A DNA stretch of 64,000 bases from Alcanivorax sp. (lineage in GTDB: Bacteria; Pseudomonadota; Gammaproteobacteria; Pseudomonadales; Alcanivoracaceae), in assembly GCF_019431375.1 (NCBI RefSeq), contig NZ_CP080267.1, forward strand, positions 2,046,001 to 2,110,000, in the 5' to 3' direction. Below, in pieces: positions 43,975-52,949 of this stretch; the first letter of the stretch is position 1; every line of letters starts with the position of its first letter. The position numbers and the translations under genes were made by a program. Under the pieces are notes generated by a model that worked only from the letters and a program-made list of their open reading frames with translations, did not search any database and was not told where the DNA came from.

Positions 43975-45784
43975 GTGATTGAACGTCTGCGCAATATCGC
44001 CATCATCGCCCACGTTGACCACGGCAAGACCACCCTGGTGGACAAGCTGTTGCAACAGTCCGGCACCCTGGGAGATCGCGCTGGCGATATTGAGCGGGTA
44101 ATGGACTCCAATGATCTGGAGAAGGAACGGGGTATCACCATCCTCTCCAAGAACACCGCCATCCAGTGGAATGAATACCGCATCAATATCGTCGACACCC
44201 CCGGCCACGCCGACTTCGGTGGCGAGGTAGAGCGGGTTCATGTCCATGGTGGATTGTGTACTGCTGCTGGTAGACGCGGTGGATGGCCCCATGCCGCAAA
44301 CCCGCTTCGTAACCCAGAAAGCCTTTGCCGCCGGCCTGAAGCCGATTGTAGTGATCAACAAGATCGACCGTCCCGGCGCTCGCCCGGACTGGGTCATGGA
44401 TCAGGTGTTCGACCTGTTCGATAACCTGGGCGCCACCGACGAGCAGCTCGACTTCCCGGTGATCTACGCCTCCGCCCTGAACGGTATCGCCGGCCTGGAA
44501 GCTGACAACATGGCCGACGACATGACGCCGCTGCTGCAGACCATTGTCGACAAGGTGGACTACCCGAACGTGGACGCGGAAGGCCCCTTCCAGATGCAGA
44601 TCTCTTCCCTGGACTACAACAGCTACCTGGGCATCATCGGCATCGGCCGGGTCAAGCGCGGCAACATCAAGGCCAACAGCCCGGTGAAAGTGATCGGTGC
44701 CGACGGCAAGGTACGTAACGGCAAGATCCTCACCATCATGGGCTACCACGGCCTGGAGCGGGTCGACGCGCCCACCGCCTCCGCCGGCGAAATCGTCTGC
44801 ATCACCGGCCTGGACCCGCTGAACATTTCAGACACCCTGTGTGATCCGGCCAGCGTGGAAGCCCTGCCGCCGCTGAGCGTGGACGAGCCCACCGTGAGCA
44901 TGTTCTTCCACGTGAATACCTCGCCGTTTGCCGGCCAGGACGGCAAGTTCGTCACCAGCCGCCAGATCCGCGAGCGCCTGGAAGCCGAGCTCAAGCACAA
45001 CGTGGCCCTGCGCGTGGAAGAAACCGGCAGCGCCGATCAGTTCCGCGTCTCCGGCCGTGGCGAACTGCACCTGTCGGTGCTGATCGAAAACATGCGCCGC
45101 GAAGGTTTCGAGCTGGCCGTGGGTCGTCCCCAGGTGATCATCCGTGAAGTGGATGGCGTCAAGCAGGAGCCCTACGAAACCGTAATCGCCGATGTGGAAG
45201 AACAGCACCAGGGCGCCATCATGGAGCATCTGGGCCTGCGTCGCGCGGAAATGACCAACATGGAACCGGATGGCAAGGGCCGGGTTCGCCTGGAATTCCT
45301 GGTGCCCAGCCGCGGCCTGATCGGCTTCCGTAGCCAGTTCCTGACCCTCACCTCCGGTACCGGTATCCTCAACAGCACCTTCAGCCACTACGGTGAATTC
45401 AAGGCCGGCGACATGGCCAAACGCATCAATGGTGTGCTGGTATCCATGGTAAAAGGCAAGGTGCTGGGCTTTGCCCTGTTCAACCTGCAGGAGCGCGGCC
45501 GCATGCTGATCGACCCGAACGTGGACGTGTACGAAGGCCAGATTATCGGTATTCACAGCCGCGGTAACGACCTGGTGGTCAACCCCACCAAAGGCAAGCA
45601 GCTGACCAACATGCGCGCCTCCGGCACCGATGAAAACATCGTCCTGACCCCGCCGATCCGCTTCAGCCTGGAGCAGGCGCTGGACTTCATCGAAGATGAC
45701 GAACTGGTGGAAGTGACCCCGAACTGCCTGCGTATCCGCAAGAAGCTGCTCACCGAAACCGAGCGCAAGCGCGCCGGACGGTAA
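43975..45784 (+). pseudogene. typA: Ribosome-associated GTPase TypA/BipA, split by a one-base frameshift
   Basis: The intact protein would be about 602 residues: translational GTPase acting on the 50S subunit under stress and cold. GTG start at 43975 after GGAG. The first frame holds G1 AHVDHGKTT and G3 DTPGHADFGGEVERV, then runs out of phase at about 44239 and stops at 44424. The second frame, from 44240, continues exactly where TypA should (MSMVDCVLLLVDAVDGPMPQTRF, NKID, SAL) to the normal end. GTT-C-ATG has one base too many compared with GTx-ATG of homologues. No slippery heptamer is seen. Either a sequencing error or a recent inactivating mutation. Confidence 0.92.
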
Positions 45785-45799
45785 CGCAATAGTGGTCGC

Positions 45800-45830
45800 A
45801 GGATGCAATGCGCAGCGCGAATTGCATCCT
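45800..45830 (+). terminator. First hairpin after typA
   Basis: Perfect 10-bp repeat AGGATGCAAT / ATTGCATCCT with an 11-base loop. No T-run; a stronger terminator follows. Confidence 0.4.
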
Positions 45831-45849
45831 CGCCGCCAATGCTGAACAC

Positions 45850-45878
45850 AAAAAAGCCGGGCACTGCCCGGCTTTTTT
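45850..45878. terminator. Bidirectional terminator between typA and the DUF2007 gene
   Basis: AAAAAAGCCGGGC(A) - short loop - (T)GCCCGGCTTTTTT; T-runs on both strands serve both convergent genes. Confidence 0.92.
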
Positions 45879-45891
45879 GTGCTGACTGTTC

Positions 45892-46209
45892 TCAACGCAG
45901 CAACACCAGCATCACCACGGCGCCAATCACCATTCCCAGTAACAAACCACGGGTAAACGACCGCTGCATCTCCGGCCGCCTTTGCGGACTATCCGCCGGC
46001 TGGCTGGCCTCAAAATCGGCGATGACCTCCCGGGCCCGTGACTCATCGCTTTCCGCTACCCATACCGACGCCAGGCCCGCTGCAGGCAGCTCCCCTACCG
46101 CCCCCTGCAACATGTCGCCCTGCACCTGGGCCATGATACCGACCTGCTCGAGCAGATCTGCCAGCATATGCGCCTCAATACCGTCGCGGGCATGAAAAAC
46201 ACACTTCAC
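45892..46209 (-). CDS. DUF2007 domain protein with C-terminal membrane anchor
   Basis: 105 residues. N-terminal DUF2007 domain (GIEAHMLADLLEQVGIMAQVQGDMLQGAVGELP... VWVAESDESRAREVIADFE), a PII-like fold found in small signalling proteins, then a basic linker and a transmembrane helix at about 87-104. Function unknown. It ends near the shared terminator with typA. Confidence 0.85.
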   Translation of the reverse strand: MKCVFHARDGIEAHMLADLLEQVGIMAQVQGDMLQGAVGELPAAGLASVWVAESDESRAREVIADFEASQPADSPQRRPEMQRSFTRGLLLGMVIGAVVMLVLLR

Positions 46210-46228
46210 GGCAGCATCCTCAGATACC

Positions 46229-46555
46229 TCAAGGGTTGACCGCTTCCTTGCTCACCACTTCCAGCAGCGTATAACGCAAACTGCTGCCATCCGCCGGCGG
46301 TGACGCCACTTCTTCTATCTTCACCCTCAGCGTGTAATTGTGGCCGGGCTCGAACTCGAAACCGTCAATATGATTATAGAAAAGCTGGAAGTTGGGCTCA
46401 TCATCACTGCGCACCCGCAGGCAGTCCATGGGCCCCGCACCGATACATGCGGAGGTATAAGGAGCAACGTGCAGAATCTCGCCGGGCTTGTCTTTCTTTT
46501 CACCACAAGCAACCAGTAAAAACAGCAACGCAAACAGCGTGTGTTTCAGTATCAT
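46229..46555 (-). CDS. DUF4377 family lipoprotein
   Basis: 108 residues. Lipobox LLVAC (cysteine 17). Mature sequence (VAPYTSACIGAGPMDCLRVRSDDEPNFQLFYNHIDGFEFEPGHNYTLRVKIEEV... YTLLEVVSK) matches the DUF4377 pattern, often part of heat-resistance (META/HslJ-like) secreted proteins. Start at MILKHTLFA; a longer frame upstream is not family-like. Separated from the DUF2007 gene by 19 bases. Confidence 0.82.
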   Translation of the reverse strand: MILKHTLFALLFLLVACGEKKDKPGEILHVAPYTSACIGAGPMDCLRVRSDDEPNFQLFYNHIDGFEFEPGHNYTLRVKIEEVASPPADGSSLRYTLLEVVSKEAVNP

Positions 46556-46627
46556 GGTACCAGCCTTGTTATTTTCCCTTCGCAGATAACAAGCAGTACC
46601 ATGAGCGGCCCACCAAGGCAAAAGCAA

Positions 46628-47101
46628 ATGCTTCATATCGCACTGTTCGAACCGGAAATCCCGCCCAATACCGGCAACATCATCCGTCTTGCCGCCAATA
46701 CCGGTGCCCACCTGCATCTGATCGAACCACTGGGTTTTTCCCTGGAAGAAAAGAAACTGCGCCGGGCCGGGCTCGATTACGACGAACTGGCCCACCTCAC
46801 TGTGCATGCGGATTTTGCCGCTTTCCAGGAAGCCATGGCGGACCGCCGCCTGTTTGCCCTCACCACCCGCGCCAGCCAGCCACACAGTGATGCGGTGTTC
46901 GGGGATGAGGATGTATTGCTGTTCGGCCCGGAAACCCGCGGCCTGCCCACCGACATTCTCGACAGCCTGCCGCCCACACAAAAACTGCGACTGCCCATGG
47001 TGGCGGACAGCCGCAGCCTCAATTTAGCCAACGCGGTGGCGGTGACGTTGTATGAGGCGTGGCGACAGCTGGACTACATAGGGGCAGGTAACAGTGAATA
47101 G
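46628..47101 (+). CDS. trmL: tRNA (cytidine(34)-2'-O)-methyltransferase TrmL
   Basis: 157 residues, same length as E. coli TrmL. SPOUT enzyme methylating the wobble base of tRNA-Leu. EPEIPPNTGNIIRLAANTG, FGPETRGLP and LRLPMVADSRSLNLANAVAVTLYEAWRQ form the knotted SAM site. I start at MLHIALF, preceded by AAGGC; an ATG 27 bases earlier is possible. The C-terminal GNSE and stop codon lie inside the left heptad arm of the repeat at 47088, so the repeat has replaced the native tail. Confidence 0.94.
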   Translation: MLHIALFEPEIPPNTGNIIRLAANTGAHLHLIEPLGFSLEEKKLRRAGLDYDELAHLTVHADFAAFQEAMADRRLFALTTRASQPHSDAVFGDEDVLLFGPETRGLPTDILDSLPPTQKLRLPMVADSRSLNLANAVAVTLYEAWRQLDYIGAGNSE

Positions 47102-47248
47102 CTAACAGTGAACAGCGTCGCGATACGGTTTTATCTGTTCCTGAACGCAAGAGGCCGCGTCCAAAGGTTGGACGCGGCCTCTTGCGTTAAAGACCGGCAA
47201 CAGTGCCAGTCCGCGAACTGTTAACTATTCACTATTAACTGCTCACTG
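47088..47248. repeat. Heptad-hairpin module, copy 2 (locus E)
   Basis: Left arm heptads GTAACAG, TGAATAG, CTAACAG, TGAACAG (47088-47115); perfect 20-bp hairpin 47144-47163 / 47169-47188 (AACGCAAGAGGCCGCGTCCA, loop AAGGT); right arm CTGTTAA, CTATTCA, CTATTAA, CTGCTCA, CTG (47218-47248). The hairpin arm differs from copy 1 by one base and the right arm by one base. Like copy 1 it fills the gap between convergent genes (trmL and secB). Confidence 0.9.
47144..47188. terminator. Likely bidirectional terminator hairpin in module copy 2
   Basis: Perfect 20-bp stem, 5-base loop, between convergent trmL and secB; same stem as at 32576 with a compensated C:G to T:A change. No long T-run. Confidence 0.6.
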
Positions 47249-47251
47249 AAT

Positions 47252-47725
47252 TTACTGAACCGTCTCCCCCCCAGCTTCTGCCTGCGCTTTCGCCTGTTGC
47301 TGGCGTTGCTGCTGGTATAGGGCATCGAAGTTGATCGGCTGCAGCACCATCTGCGGGAAGGAGCCCTTGGCGACCAGATCCGAGACCACTTCGCGCACAT
47401 AGGGGAACAGCAGGTTTGGGCAGTAGGCGCCCAGCAGCTGGGCACGCTCTTCGCCCTCCACACCTTTCACGGTGAAGATACCGGCCTGCTTCACTTCTGC
47501 CAGATAGAAGGTTTTTTCTTCCTTCTCGTCCTTGGCTGTGACCGTGACGGTCAGCTCCACTTCGAATTCATCGGTCTCGCCAATACGACGAGCGCCATTA
47601 TTGAGCTGCACATTCAGCTTGGGCTTCCATTCTTCCAGAAACACTTCCGGTGCACCCGGGCACTCGAAGGAAGCATCTTTCAGATAAATACGCTGCAGCT
47701 GGAAAACTTGTTGTTGTTCGGCCAT
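47252..47725 (-). CDS. secB: Protein-export chaperone SecB
   Basis: 157 residues. Tetrameric chaperone that keeps preproteins unfolded for SecA. Seen: FQLQRIYLKDASFECPGAPEVF, YLAEVKQAGIF, GAYCPNLLFPYVREVVSDLV(A)KGSFPQMVLQPINFDALY. Start at MAEQQQVF after AGGAG. Third gene of the rhodanese-grxC-secB set. Confidence 0.98.
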   Translation of the reverse strand: MAEQQQVFQLQRIYLKDASFECPGAPEVFLEEWKPKLNVQLNNGARRIGETDEFEVELTVTVTAKDEKEEKTFYLAEVKQAGIFTVKGVEGEERAQLLGAYCPNLLFPYVREVVSDLVAKGSFPQMVLQPINFDALYQQQRQQQAKAQAEAGGETVQ

Positions 47726-47738
47726 GGTTTTTCTCCTG

Positions 47739-48017
47739 TTACCTTGTTCCCGACTCCCCCGAATTGGCGCCGAGCAGCGTATCCAGCTCCCCTGCGCGCT
47801 CCAGAGCATAAAGTTCATCACAACCGCCGATGGGGCGATCATCAATAAAGATCTGCGGCACCGTGCGCGCACCACCGCGCTGCATCATCACTGCACGCTG
47901 GTCCGGCTCACGATCCACATCCGTTTCCTGGTAAGACACGTTCTTGCTATTCAGCAACTGCTTGGCACGAATGCAGAACGGACACCAACCTGTGGTATAA
48001 AGCTCGACTTTCGCCAT
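47739..48017 (-). CDS. grxC: Glutaredoxin 3
   Basis: 92 residues. Dithiol glutaredoxin with active site CPFC in YTTGWCPFCIRAKQLL, the cis-proline region TVPQIFIDD and GGCDEL. Two bases separate it from the rhodanese gene stop; a grxC-secB pair is conserved. Confidence 0.96.
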   Translation of the reverse strand: MAKVELYTTGWCPFCIRAKQLLNSKNVSYQETDVDREPDQRAVMMQRGGARTVPQIFIDDRPIGGCDELYALERAGELDTLLGANSGESGTR

Positions 48018-48019
48018 GC

Positions 48020-48436
48020 CTACCCCTTCACCACGGGCAGGCTGGCGCCACGCCAGGCGTTGAGCCCGCCCTGGATACGATACAATTCGGCAAACCCCTT
48101 GCCGCGCAGCTGACGACCGAGATGTGAGGCCTTGGCACCCATATCACAAGTCAGAATGATGGGTTTGTCCTTGTATTTTTCCAGTTCTGCAATACGCTCA
48201 AGGGCCTGGCTGGCAGGGATATTGATGCTGCCGGCAATATGACCGGCACGAAACTCATCACTGTCACGCAGGTCGACAATCACCGCATCCTTCTGGTTCA
48301 CCAGATTAGTGGCCAGCTGAGGACTCAGAGCCTTGCCACCACGGCGGGACTCAAGCACAAAGAAAACGGCCCACAGCAGAAAAAAGGCGGACACCAGAAG
48401 GTAATGGTTACTGGCAAATTCAAGCAATTGGCTCAT
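48020..48436 (-). CDS. Membrane-anchored rhodanese-like protein (YibN type)
   Basis: 138 residues. N-terminal transmembrane helix (about 10-27), then one rhodanese domain: VIVDLRDSDEFRAGHIAGSINIPAS and the active-site loop CDMGAKA with the catalytic cysteine present. Likely a thiosulfate/persulfide sulfurtransferase. First of the set with grxC and secB, divergent from envC; the gpmI gene often found here in relatives is absent. Confidence 0.9.
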   Translation of the reverse strand: MSQLLEFASNHYLLVSAFFLLWAVFFVLESRRGGKALSPQLATNLVNQKDAVIVDLRDSDEFRAGHIAGSINIPASQALERIAELEKYKDKPIILTCDMGAKASHLGRQLRGKGFAELYRIQGGLNAWRGASLPVVKG

Positions 48437-48548
48437 TGGAACCCCGAATCAGTGGCAATGGCAGAAACTCTGCAGATAACTGCACAGCCCCGTACCGATG
48501 GAAAATCGGCGCCAAGTATACACACCCGCAAGGGGGTAAGGTAAAACC

Positions 48549-49709
48549 ATGCGCCCCGGATTCCTGCTGTTACTACTGCTTTCCGCCCTGGCCTGGGGTG
48601 GGGACACACCGTCAAAAGCTCAGCTGGAGCAGCTCAAGGAGCGCATCAGCGAGCTCAGCGCCGCCCAGAACCGGGAGTTGCGCAAGCGGGACTCGGTGCA
48701 GGCGGAGCTGCGCGAAGCCGAGTTGCGCATCAGCCGTCTGTCCCGGGAACAACGCAACCTGGAGCAGAAAGCCGGTGAGGCTCGCCAGCGCCTGGCCAGA
48801 CTGGAAAAGGAGCAGGCGCAACTGGCGCAGGAAAAGCAGACCCAGCTCGACTGGCTGGCCAAAACCGTACGCGCCAGCTACCAGGCCGGGCGCCAGGAGC
48901 GCATCAAACTGCTGCTGAACCAGGAACAACCGGACCAGATTGCCCGCCTGCTACGCTACCAGGAGTACTACCAGCGTGCCCGCAGCAATCGCCTGCAGCA
49001 GGTCAATGGGGAACTGGATGAGCTGATGGCGATCAGCCTGCGTGTGGAGCAGGCGCGCCAGACTCTGCTCGACAAGCGTAGCGACGTACAGCGCCATGCG
49101 GACAAATTGCAGGAAGCCCAGAAAAACCGCCAGCAGACCCTGGCCAGCCTGAACCGCTCACTGGATGACCGCAGCTCCAGCCTCAGTCAGCTCAAGCGCG
49201 ATCAGCAGCAGCTGGAACAATTGCTGGCCGACATGCAACGCAGCCTGGACGACATCCCCGCTGACCTGGGTGGCACACCCTTTGGCAAACTGGCGGGCAA
49301 GCTGCCCTGGCCGGTGCAGGGCAGCATCGGCACCAACTACAACAGCGCCCGCGAAGGGGCGCTGCGCTGGCAGGGAGTCATTCTCAACGCACCTGCCGGC
49401 ACGCCGGTACGTGCGGTATACGCCGGGCGGGTTGTATTCGCCGACTGGCTGCGTGGCTACGGCCTGCTCACCATCGTTGATCACGGCAATGGCTACCTGA
49501 CCCTCTATGGGTACAACCAGAGCCTGCTGCGGGACGTCGGCGAGTGGGTATCTGCCGGCGACAGCCTGGCACTGGCCGGCAATTCCGGCGGTAATCGTGC
49601 CAGCGGTCTGTACTTTGAGATACGCCATCGCGGCAAGGCCGTGAACCCCACACGCTGGTGTAATCGCCGTGTTACACTGCCGCCATTGGCCCATAACGCA
49701 AATGATTAA
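48549..49709 (+). CDS. envC: Murein hydrolase activator EnvC
   Basis: 386 residues. Signal peptide, a long coiled coil (about 25-245), and a C-terminal LytM/M23 domain. The zinc ligands expected in an active LytM are missing: the HxxxD-type region reads GSIGTNYNSA...RWQGVIL and the final HxH is YFEIRH, so, like E. coli EnvC, it should activate amidases rather than cut peptidoglycan itself. Acts at the septum. ctpA follows by 40 bases. Confidence 0.93.
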   Translation: MRPGFLLLLLLSALAWGGDTPSKAQLEQLKERISELSAAQNRELRKRDSVQAELREAELRISRLSREQRNLEQKAGEARQRLARLEKEQAQLAQEKQTQLDWLAKTVRASYQAGRQERIKLLLNQEQPDQIARLLRYQEYYQRARSNRLQQVNGELDELMAISLRVEQARQTLLDKRSDVQRHADKLQEAQKNRQQTLASLNRSLDDRSSSLSQLKRDQQQLEQLLADMQRSLDDIPADLGGTPFGKLAGKLPWPVQGSIGTNYNSAREGALRWQGVILNAPAGTPVRAVYAGRVVFADWLRGYGLLTIVDHGNGYLTLYGYNQSLLRDVGEWVSAGDSLALAGNSGGNRASGLYFEIRHRGKAVNPTRWCNRRVTLPPLAHNAND

Positions 49710-49749
49710 AGCACGCCCATTCGTGTCGCGTGCCTGCCGGGGATACTGA

Positions 49750-51051
49750 ATGCCAACGCCAACCTTGTCCTTTTTGCGCACCGTCATGGTGACCGCCCTG
49801 CTTTCCATCACCCCCTTTGCCAGTCTCCATGCTGCAGACCCGGCGCTGGATCAACAGGCTCGCCAGCAGGGCGTGCCGGTGGATGAGCTGCGTGCCTTTG
49901 CCGAGGTTATGGAACGCATCCGCGGCGCCTATATTGATGAGGTGGATGACCGCGAACTGCTGGAATCCGCCATTCGCGGCATGCTCTACGAACTGGACCC
50001 GCACTCCAGCTACCTGACCCCGGACCAGTTCGACGACCTGCAGGTCACCACCACCGGTGAGTTCGGCGGCCTGGGCATCGAAGTCACCATGGAAGACGGC
50101 TTCGTCAAGGTGGTTACCCCGGTGGACGGCTCACCGGCCAGCAAGGCCGGCATCCAGGCCGGCGATCTGATCCTGAAAATTGACGAGACCTTTGTAAAAG
50201 GCCTGACTCTGGGCGAAGCCGTTGAACTGATGCGCGGCGAGATTGGCTCGGAAATCGAGTTGATGGTGCTCAGCGAGGGAGACGAGAAACCCCACCAGGT
50301 CACCCTCAAGCGCGACAAGATCCAGCTGCACAGCGTGAAATCCCGCATGCTGGAACCGGGACTGGGCTATCTGCGTATCTCACAATTCCAGAACAATACC
50401 GGCGACGATGCCCGCAAGGCCCTCGACAAGCTGGCCAAGGAAGACTCCCTGCACGGTCTGGTTCTGGATCTGCGTAACAACCCCGGCGGCGTGCTCGGTG
50501 GCGCCGTGGAAGTGGCTGACCTGTTCATGGACAGCGGCCTGATTGTCTATACCCAGGGCCGCGAGAAAAGCAGTCGCAGCGATTTCAATGCCAAACCCGG
50601 CGACCGCCTCAATGGCATGCCCATGGTGGTGCTGGTTAACGGCGGTAGTGCGTCCGCCTCGGAAATCGTCGCCGGCGCCCTGCAGGATCAGGGCCGCGCC
50701 ATCGTGGTGGGCAATCGCACCTTCGGCAAGGGCTCGGTGCAGACAGTGCTGCCGCTGAGCAAGGACAAGGCCCTGAAGCTGACCACCGCCCGTTACTACA
50801 CTCCCGATGGACGCTCCATTCAGGCGGAAGGCATTGAACCGGATATCGCCGTGGACGTGGTCACCAAACTGGAAGTCCGTGAAGACATGCAGGTACGAGA
50901 GGCTGACCTGCCCCGCCACCTGAACAACGAAAACGGAGAAAGTCGCGACGACGGCAAGCGTCGCTCTCTTGCCCAGGAAGATTATGCCCTGGCCCAGGCG
51001 CTGTCCGTGCTGAAAGGCGTTGTGCTGGCCCGTAACAACGCAAGCCGTTGA
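49750..51051 (+). CDS. ctpA: C-terminal processing peptidase (S41)
   Basis: 433 residues. Signal peptide (to HAAD), PDZ domain (about 90-175, GLGIEVTMEDGFVKVVTPVDGSPASKAGIQAGDLILKI), then the tail-specific protease domain with catalytic serine in NGGSASASEIVAGALQD and lysine in FGKGSVQ. Probably trims cell-wall hydrolases or other periplasmic proteins. Overlaps the next gene by four bases. Confidence 0.95.
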   Translation: MPTPTLSFLRTVMVTALLSITPFASLHAADPALDQQARQQGVPVDELRAFAEVMERIRGAYIDEVDDRELLESAIRGMLYELDPHSSYLTPDQFDDLQVTTTGEFGGLGIEVTMEDGFVKVVTPVDGSPASKAGIQAGDLILKIDETFVKGLTLGEAVELMRGEIGSEIELMVLSEGDEKPHQVTLKRDKIQLHSVKSRMLEPGLGYLRISQFQNNTGDDARKALDKLAKEDSLHGLVLDLRNNPGGVLGGAVEVADLFMDSGLIVYTQGREKSSRSDFNAKPGDRLNGMPMVVLVNGGSASASEIVAGALQDQGRAIVVGNRTFGKGSVQTVLPLSKDKALKLTTARYYTPDGRSIQAEGIEPDIAVDVVTKLEVREDMQVREADLPRHLNNENGESRDDGKRRSLAQEDYALAQALSVLKGVVLARNNASR

Positions 51052-51815
51052 TGCGCCGTCTCGCAACCGGCCTGGCACTGCTGCTGGCGGCGGCCACTGC
51101 CGCCGCCCAGCCGCGCATCGCCATCATCATTGATGATCTGGGCTACCACCGCCAGAACGGCCAGGCCATTACTGACCTGCCCGCGCCAATTACCTGCGCG
51201 GTGATCCCCTACTCCCCCCACGGGCGCAAGCTGGCCGAACGTGCCAGTCGGGCCGGCAAGGAAGTGCTGGTGCACCTGCCCATGGATGCCGGGCAACATG
51301 TTCGCCTGGATCGTGGCGGACTGCGGCTGGGAATCAGCGAAAACGAACTGCTGGATACCGTGCGCCAGGCACTCAGCCAGATCCCCCAGGCCCGCGGCCT
51401 CAACAACCACATGGGCAGCGCGCTTACCGAACAGAACGAGCCCATGAGCTGGCTGATGGCAGAACTGAAAGCCCATCAGCTGTTCTTTGTGGACAGCCGC
51501 ACCAGTGGCCACTCGGTGGCCCAGCGGGTGGCACAACAACAGGGGCTGGCCAACGCCGGTCGGGACATCTTTCTGGATAACGACCGGAACCTGGTCAAGA
51601 TCAACGCCCAGTTCAACAAGCTGATCCGGCTGGCCCGCCAGCGCGGCCAGGCCATTGCCATCGGCCACCCTTATCCGGAAACCGTCCATTATCTGCAGCA
51701 GGTACTGCCACTGATGGACGACGCCGGCATTCAGGTGGTTCCGGTCTCGTCACTACTGGACACCCCGGCGCTGGATACCGTCACCACCGGCAACGGCAGC
51801 CACGCCGAATCCTGA
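51048..51815 (+). CDS. Divergent polysaccharide deacetylase family protein
   Basis: 255 residues with a signal peptide (to AAAQ). The family's features are visible: IAIIIDDLGYHRQNGQAITDLPAPITCAVIPYSPHG, VLVHLPMDAG, GLNNHMGSALTE, LFFVDSRTSG. Typical partner of envC-ctpA operons; role in envelope polysaccharide or peptidoglycan metabolism is likely but unproven. Start overlaps ctpA stop (ATGA). Confidence 0.92.
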   Translation: MMRRLATGLALLLAAATAAAQPRIAIIIDDLGYHRQNGQAITDLPAPITCAVIPYSPHGRKLAERASRAGKEVLVHLPMDAGQHVRLDRGGLRLGISENELLDTVRQALSQIPQARGLNNHMGSALTEQNEPMSWLMAELKAHQLFFVDSRTSGHSVAQRVAQQQGLANAGRDIFLDNDRNLVKINAQFNKLIRLARQRGQAIAIGHPYPETVHYLQQVLPLMDDAGIQVVPVSSLLDTPALDTVTTGNGSHAES

Positions 51816-51821
51816 GTCTCG

Positions 51822-52712
51822 TTATTCGGAAACCGGAGCGGGCCGCCCCCGACCGATACCGGTGAGCCTGGCATAGCCGATCATCAGGAAACCGAAGACA
51901 AACATCAGTACCCCGTACACAGCCGACGGCACCGACATGGCTTCCGAGTGCAACAGGGTCAGGGTCACCATCAGCCCCAGGGTGCCATTCTTGATGCCCA
52001 GCTCGATGGCCACGGTAAAGGCCTGGTCCCGGCTCAGGCCGATCAGACGCCCTCCCACCAGCCCCAGCACCAGACCGGCAACGTTCAGAATCACCGCCGA
52101 CAGCCCCGCCTTGCGGAACAGTTCCAGCGCCTCTTCACCCAGTTCCACCATCAGCAACACGATGACCGCCACCAGTACCAGCAGCCCCAGCAGGCCTACT
52201 GCCTTCTCCCCTTTTTCCGCCCAGTCCTGGCGGAAATGGCGAATCGTCATGCCCACGGTCACCGGCAGCAGAATGATCACAAACAGGGTAATGATGGTGC
52301 GCAGCACCGGCAGCTCCAGCACCTTGTCCGCATCCTGGAAGCGCTCCAGCGCCCAACCGGTAAAGGCCGGCAGGGTAACAATGGTGATGAGGCTGGCCAG
52401 CACCGTCAGCACGATAGACAGGGCCACATCACCGCGGCCCAGATAGACAAAAAGGTTCGACGTTGTGCCGCCGGGGCAGGCGGCAATGACGATCAGACCC
52501 ACTGCCAGTGCGGGAGACAGGTCCAGAGCCAGGGCCACGCCCAGGGCAATGATCGGCAGCAGGAGAATCTGGGCCAGCAGGCCGAAGAAGGTACCGCGCG
52601 GGGCGATGGCGACTTCGCGGAAGTCCTTGGGAGTCAGGGTCATGCCCATCCCCACCATGATCAGAAACAGGGACACCGGCAGGCCGATATCGATTAGCGC
52701 GTTGGAACCCAT
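51822..52712 (-). CDS. Bile acid:sodium symporter (BASS) family transporter
   Basis: 296 residues, nine to ten hydrophobic helices. IVIAACPGGTTSNLFVYLGRGDVALSIVLT and the later ELGIKNGTLGLMV (crossover motif ELGxxNxxLA type) carry the sodium-binding motifs of the BASS/SBF family. Substrate cannot be read from sequence; organic acids or sterol-like anions are typical. Ends six bases from the convergent deacetylase gene. Confidence 0.9.
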   Translation of the reverse strand: MGSNALIDIGLPVSLFLIMVGMGMTLTPKDFREVAIAPRGTFFGLLAQILLLPIIALGVALALDLSPALAVGLIVIAACPGGTTSNLFVYLGRGDVALSIVLTVLASLITIVTLPAFTGWALERFQDADKVLELPVLRTIITLFVIILLPVTVGMTIRHFRQDWAEKGEKAVGLLGLLVLVAVIVLLMVELGEEALELFRKAGLSAVILNVAGLVLGLVGGRLIGLSRDQAFTVAIELGIKNGTLGLMVTLTLLHSEAMSVPSAVYGVLMFVFGFLMIGYARLTGIGRGRPAPVSE

Positions 52713-52840
52713 TGACTCTCTCCCGAGGTTTTATTCTTGGTAAAGCCTCGAGAGTAAAACAGGATTTTACTGACAGCCAGTACAAAGCGGCTACGCTGCT
52801 ACAGGATGCGACCGCGGTCTGAAGTTTCCGCTCTATACCT

Positions 52841-52910
52841 GTTGGAGCTTTGCTCGCGAAGCGAAGGGCAAGAGCAATCGAAAGATTCGCTTTGCGAGCA
52901 AAGCTCCAAC
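52841..52910. repeat. REP-like palindrome between hisF and the symporter gene
   Basis: 17-bp perfect arms GTTGGAGCTTTGCTCGC (52841-52857) and GCGAGCAAAGCTCCAAC (52894-52910), extending inward to 25 bp with one mismatch (GAAGCGAA / TTCGCTTT). It resembles the GTTGGAGC-type REP/BIME elements of Pseudomonas-like genomes. The rest of 52713-52949 shows nothing else convincing. Confidence 0.8.
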
Positions 52911-52949
52911 GGGTCGATTCTGTAGCGGGCCAGCGAACTATCCAGGCCG

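Noticed and set aside
44221..44260. Programmed ribosomal frameshift in typA
   Set aside because: No slippery heptamer, internal Shine-Dalgarno or downstream structure is evident, and homologues are read in one frame; a mutation or sequencing error is simpler.
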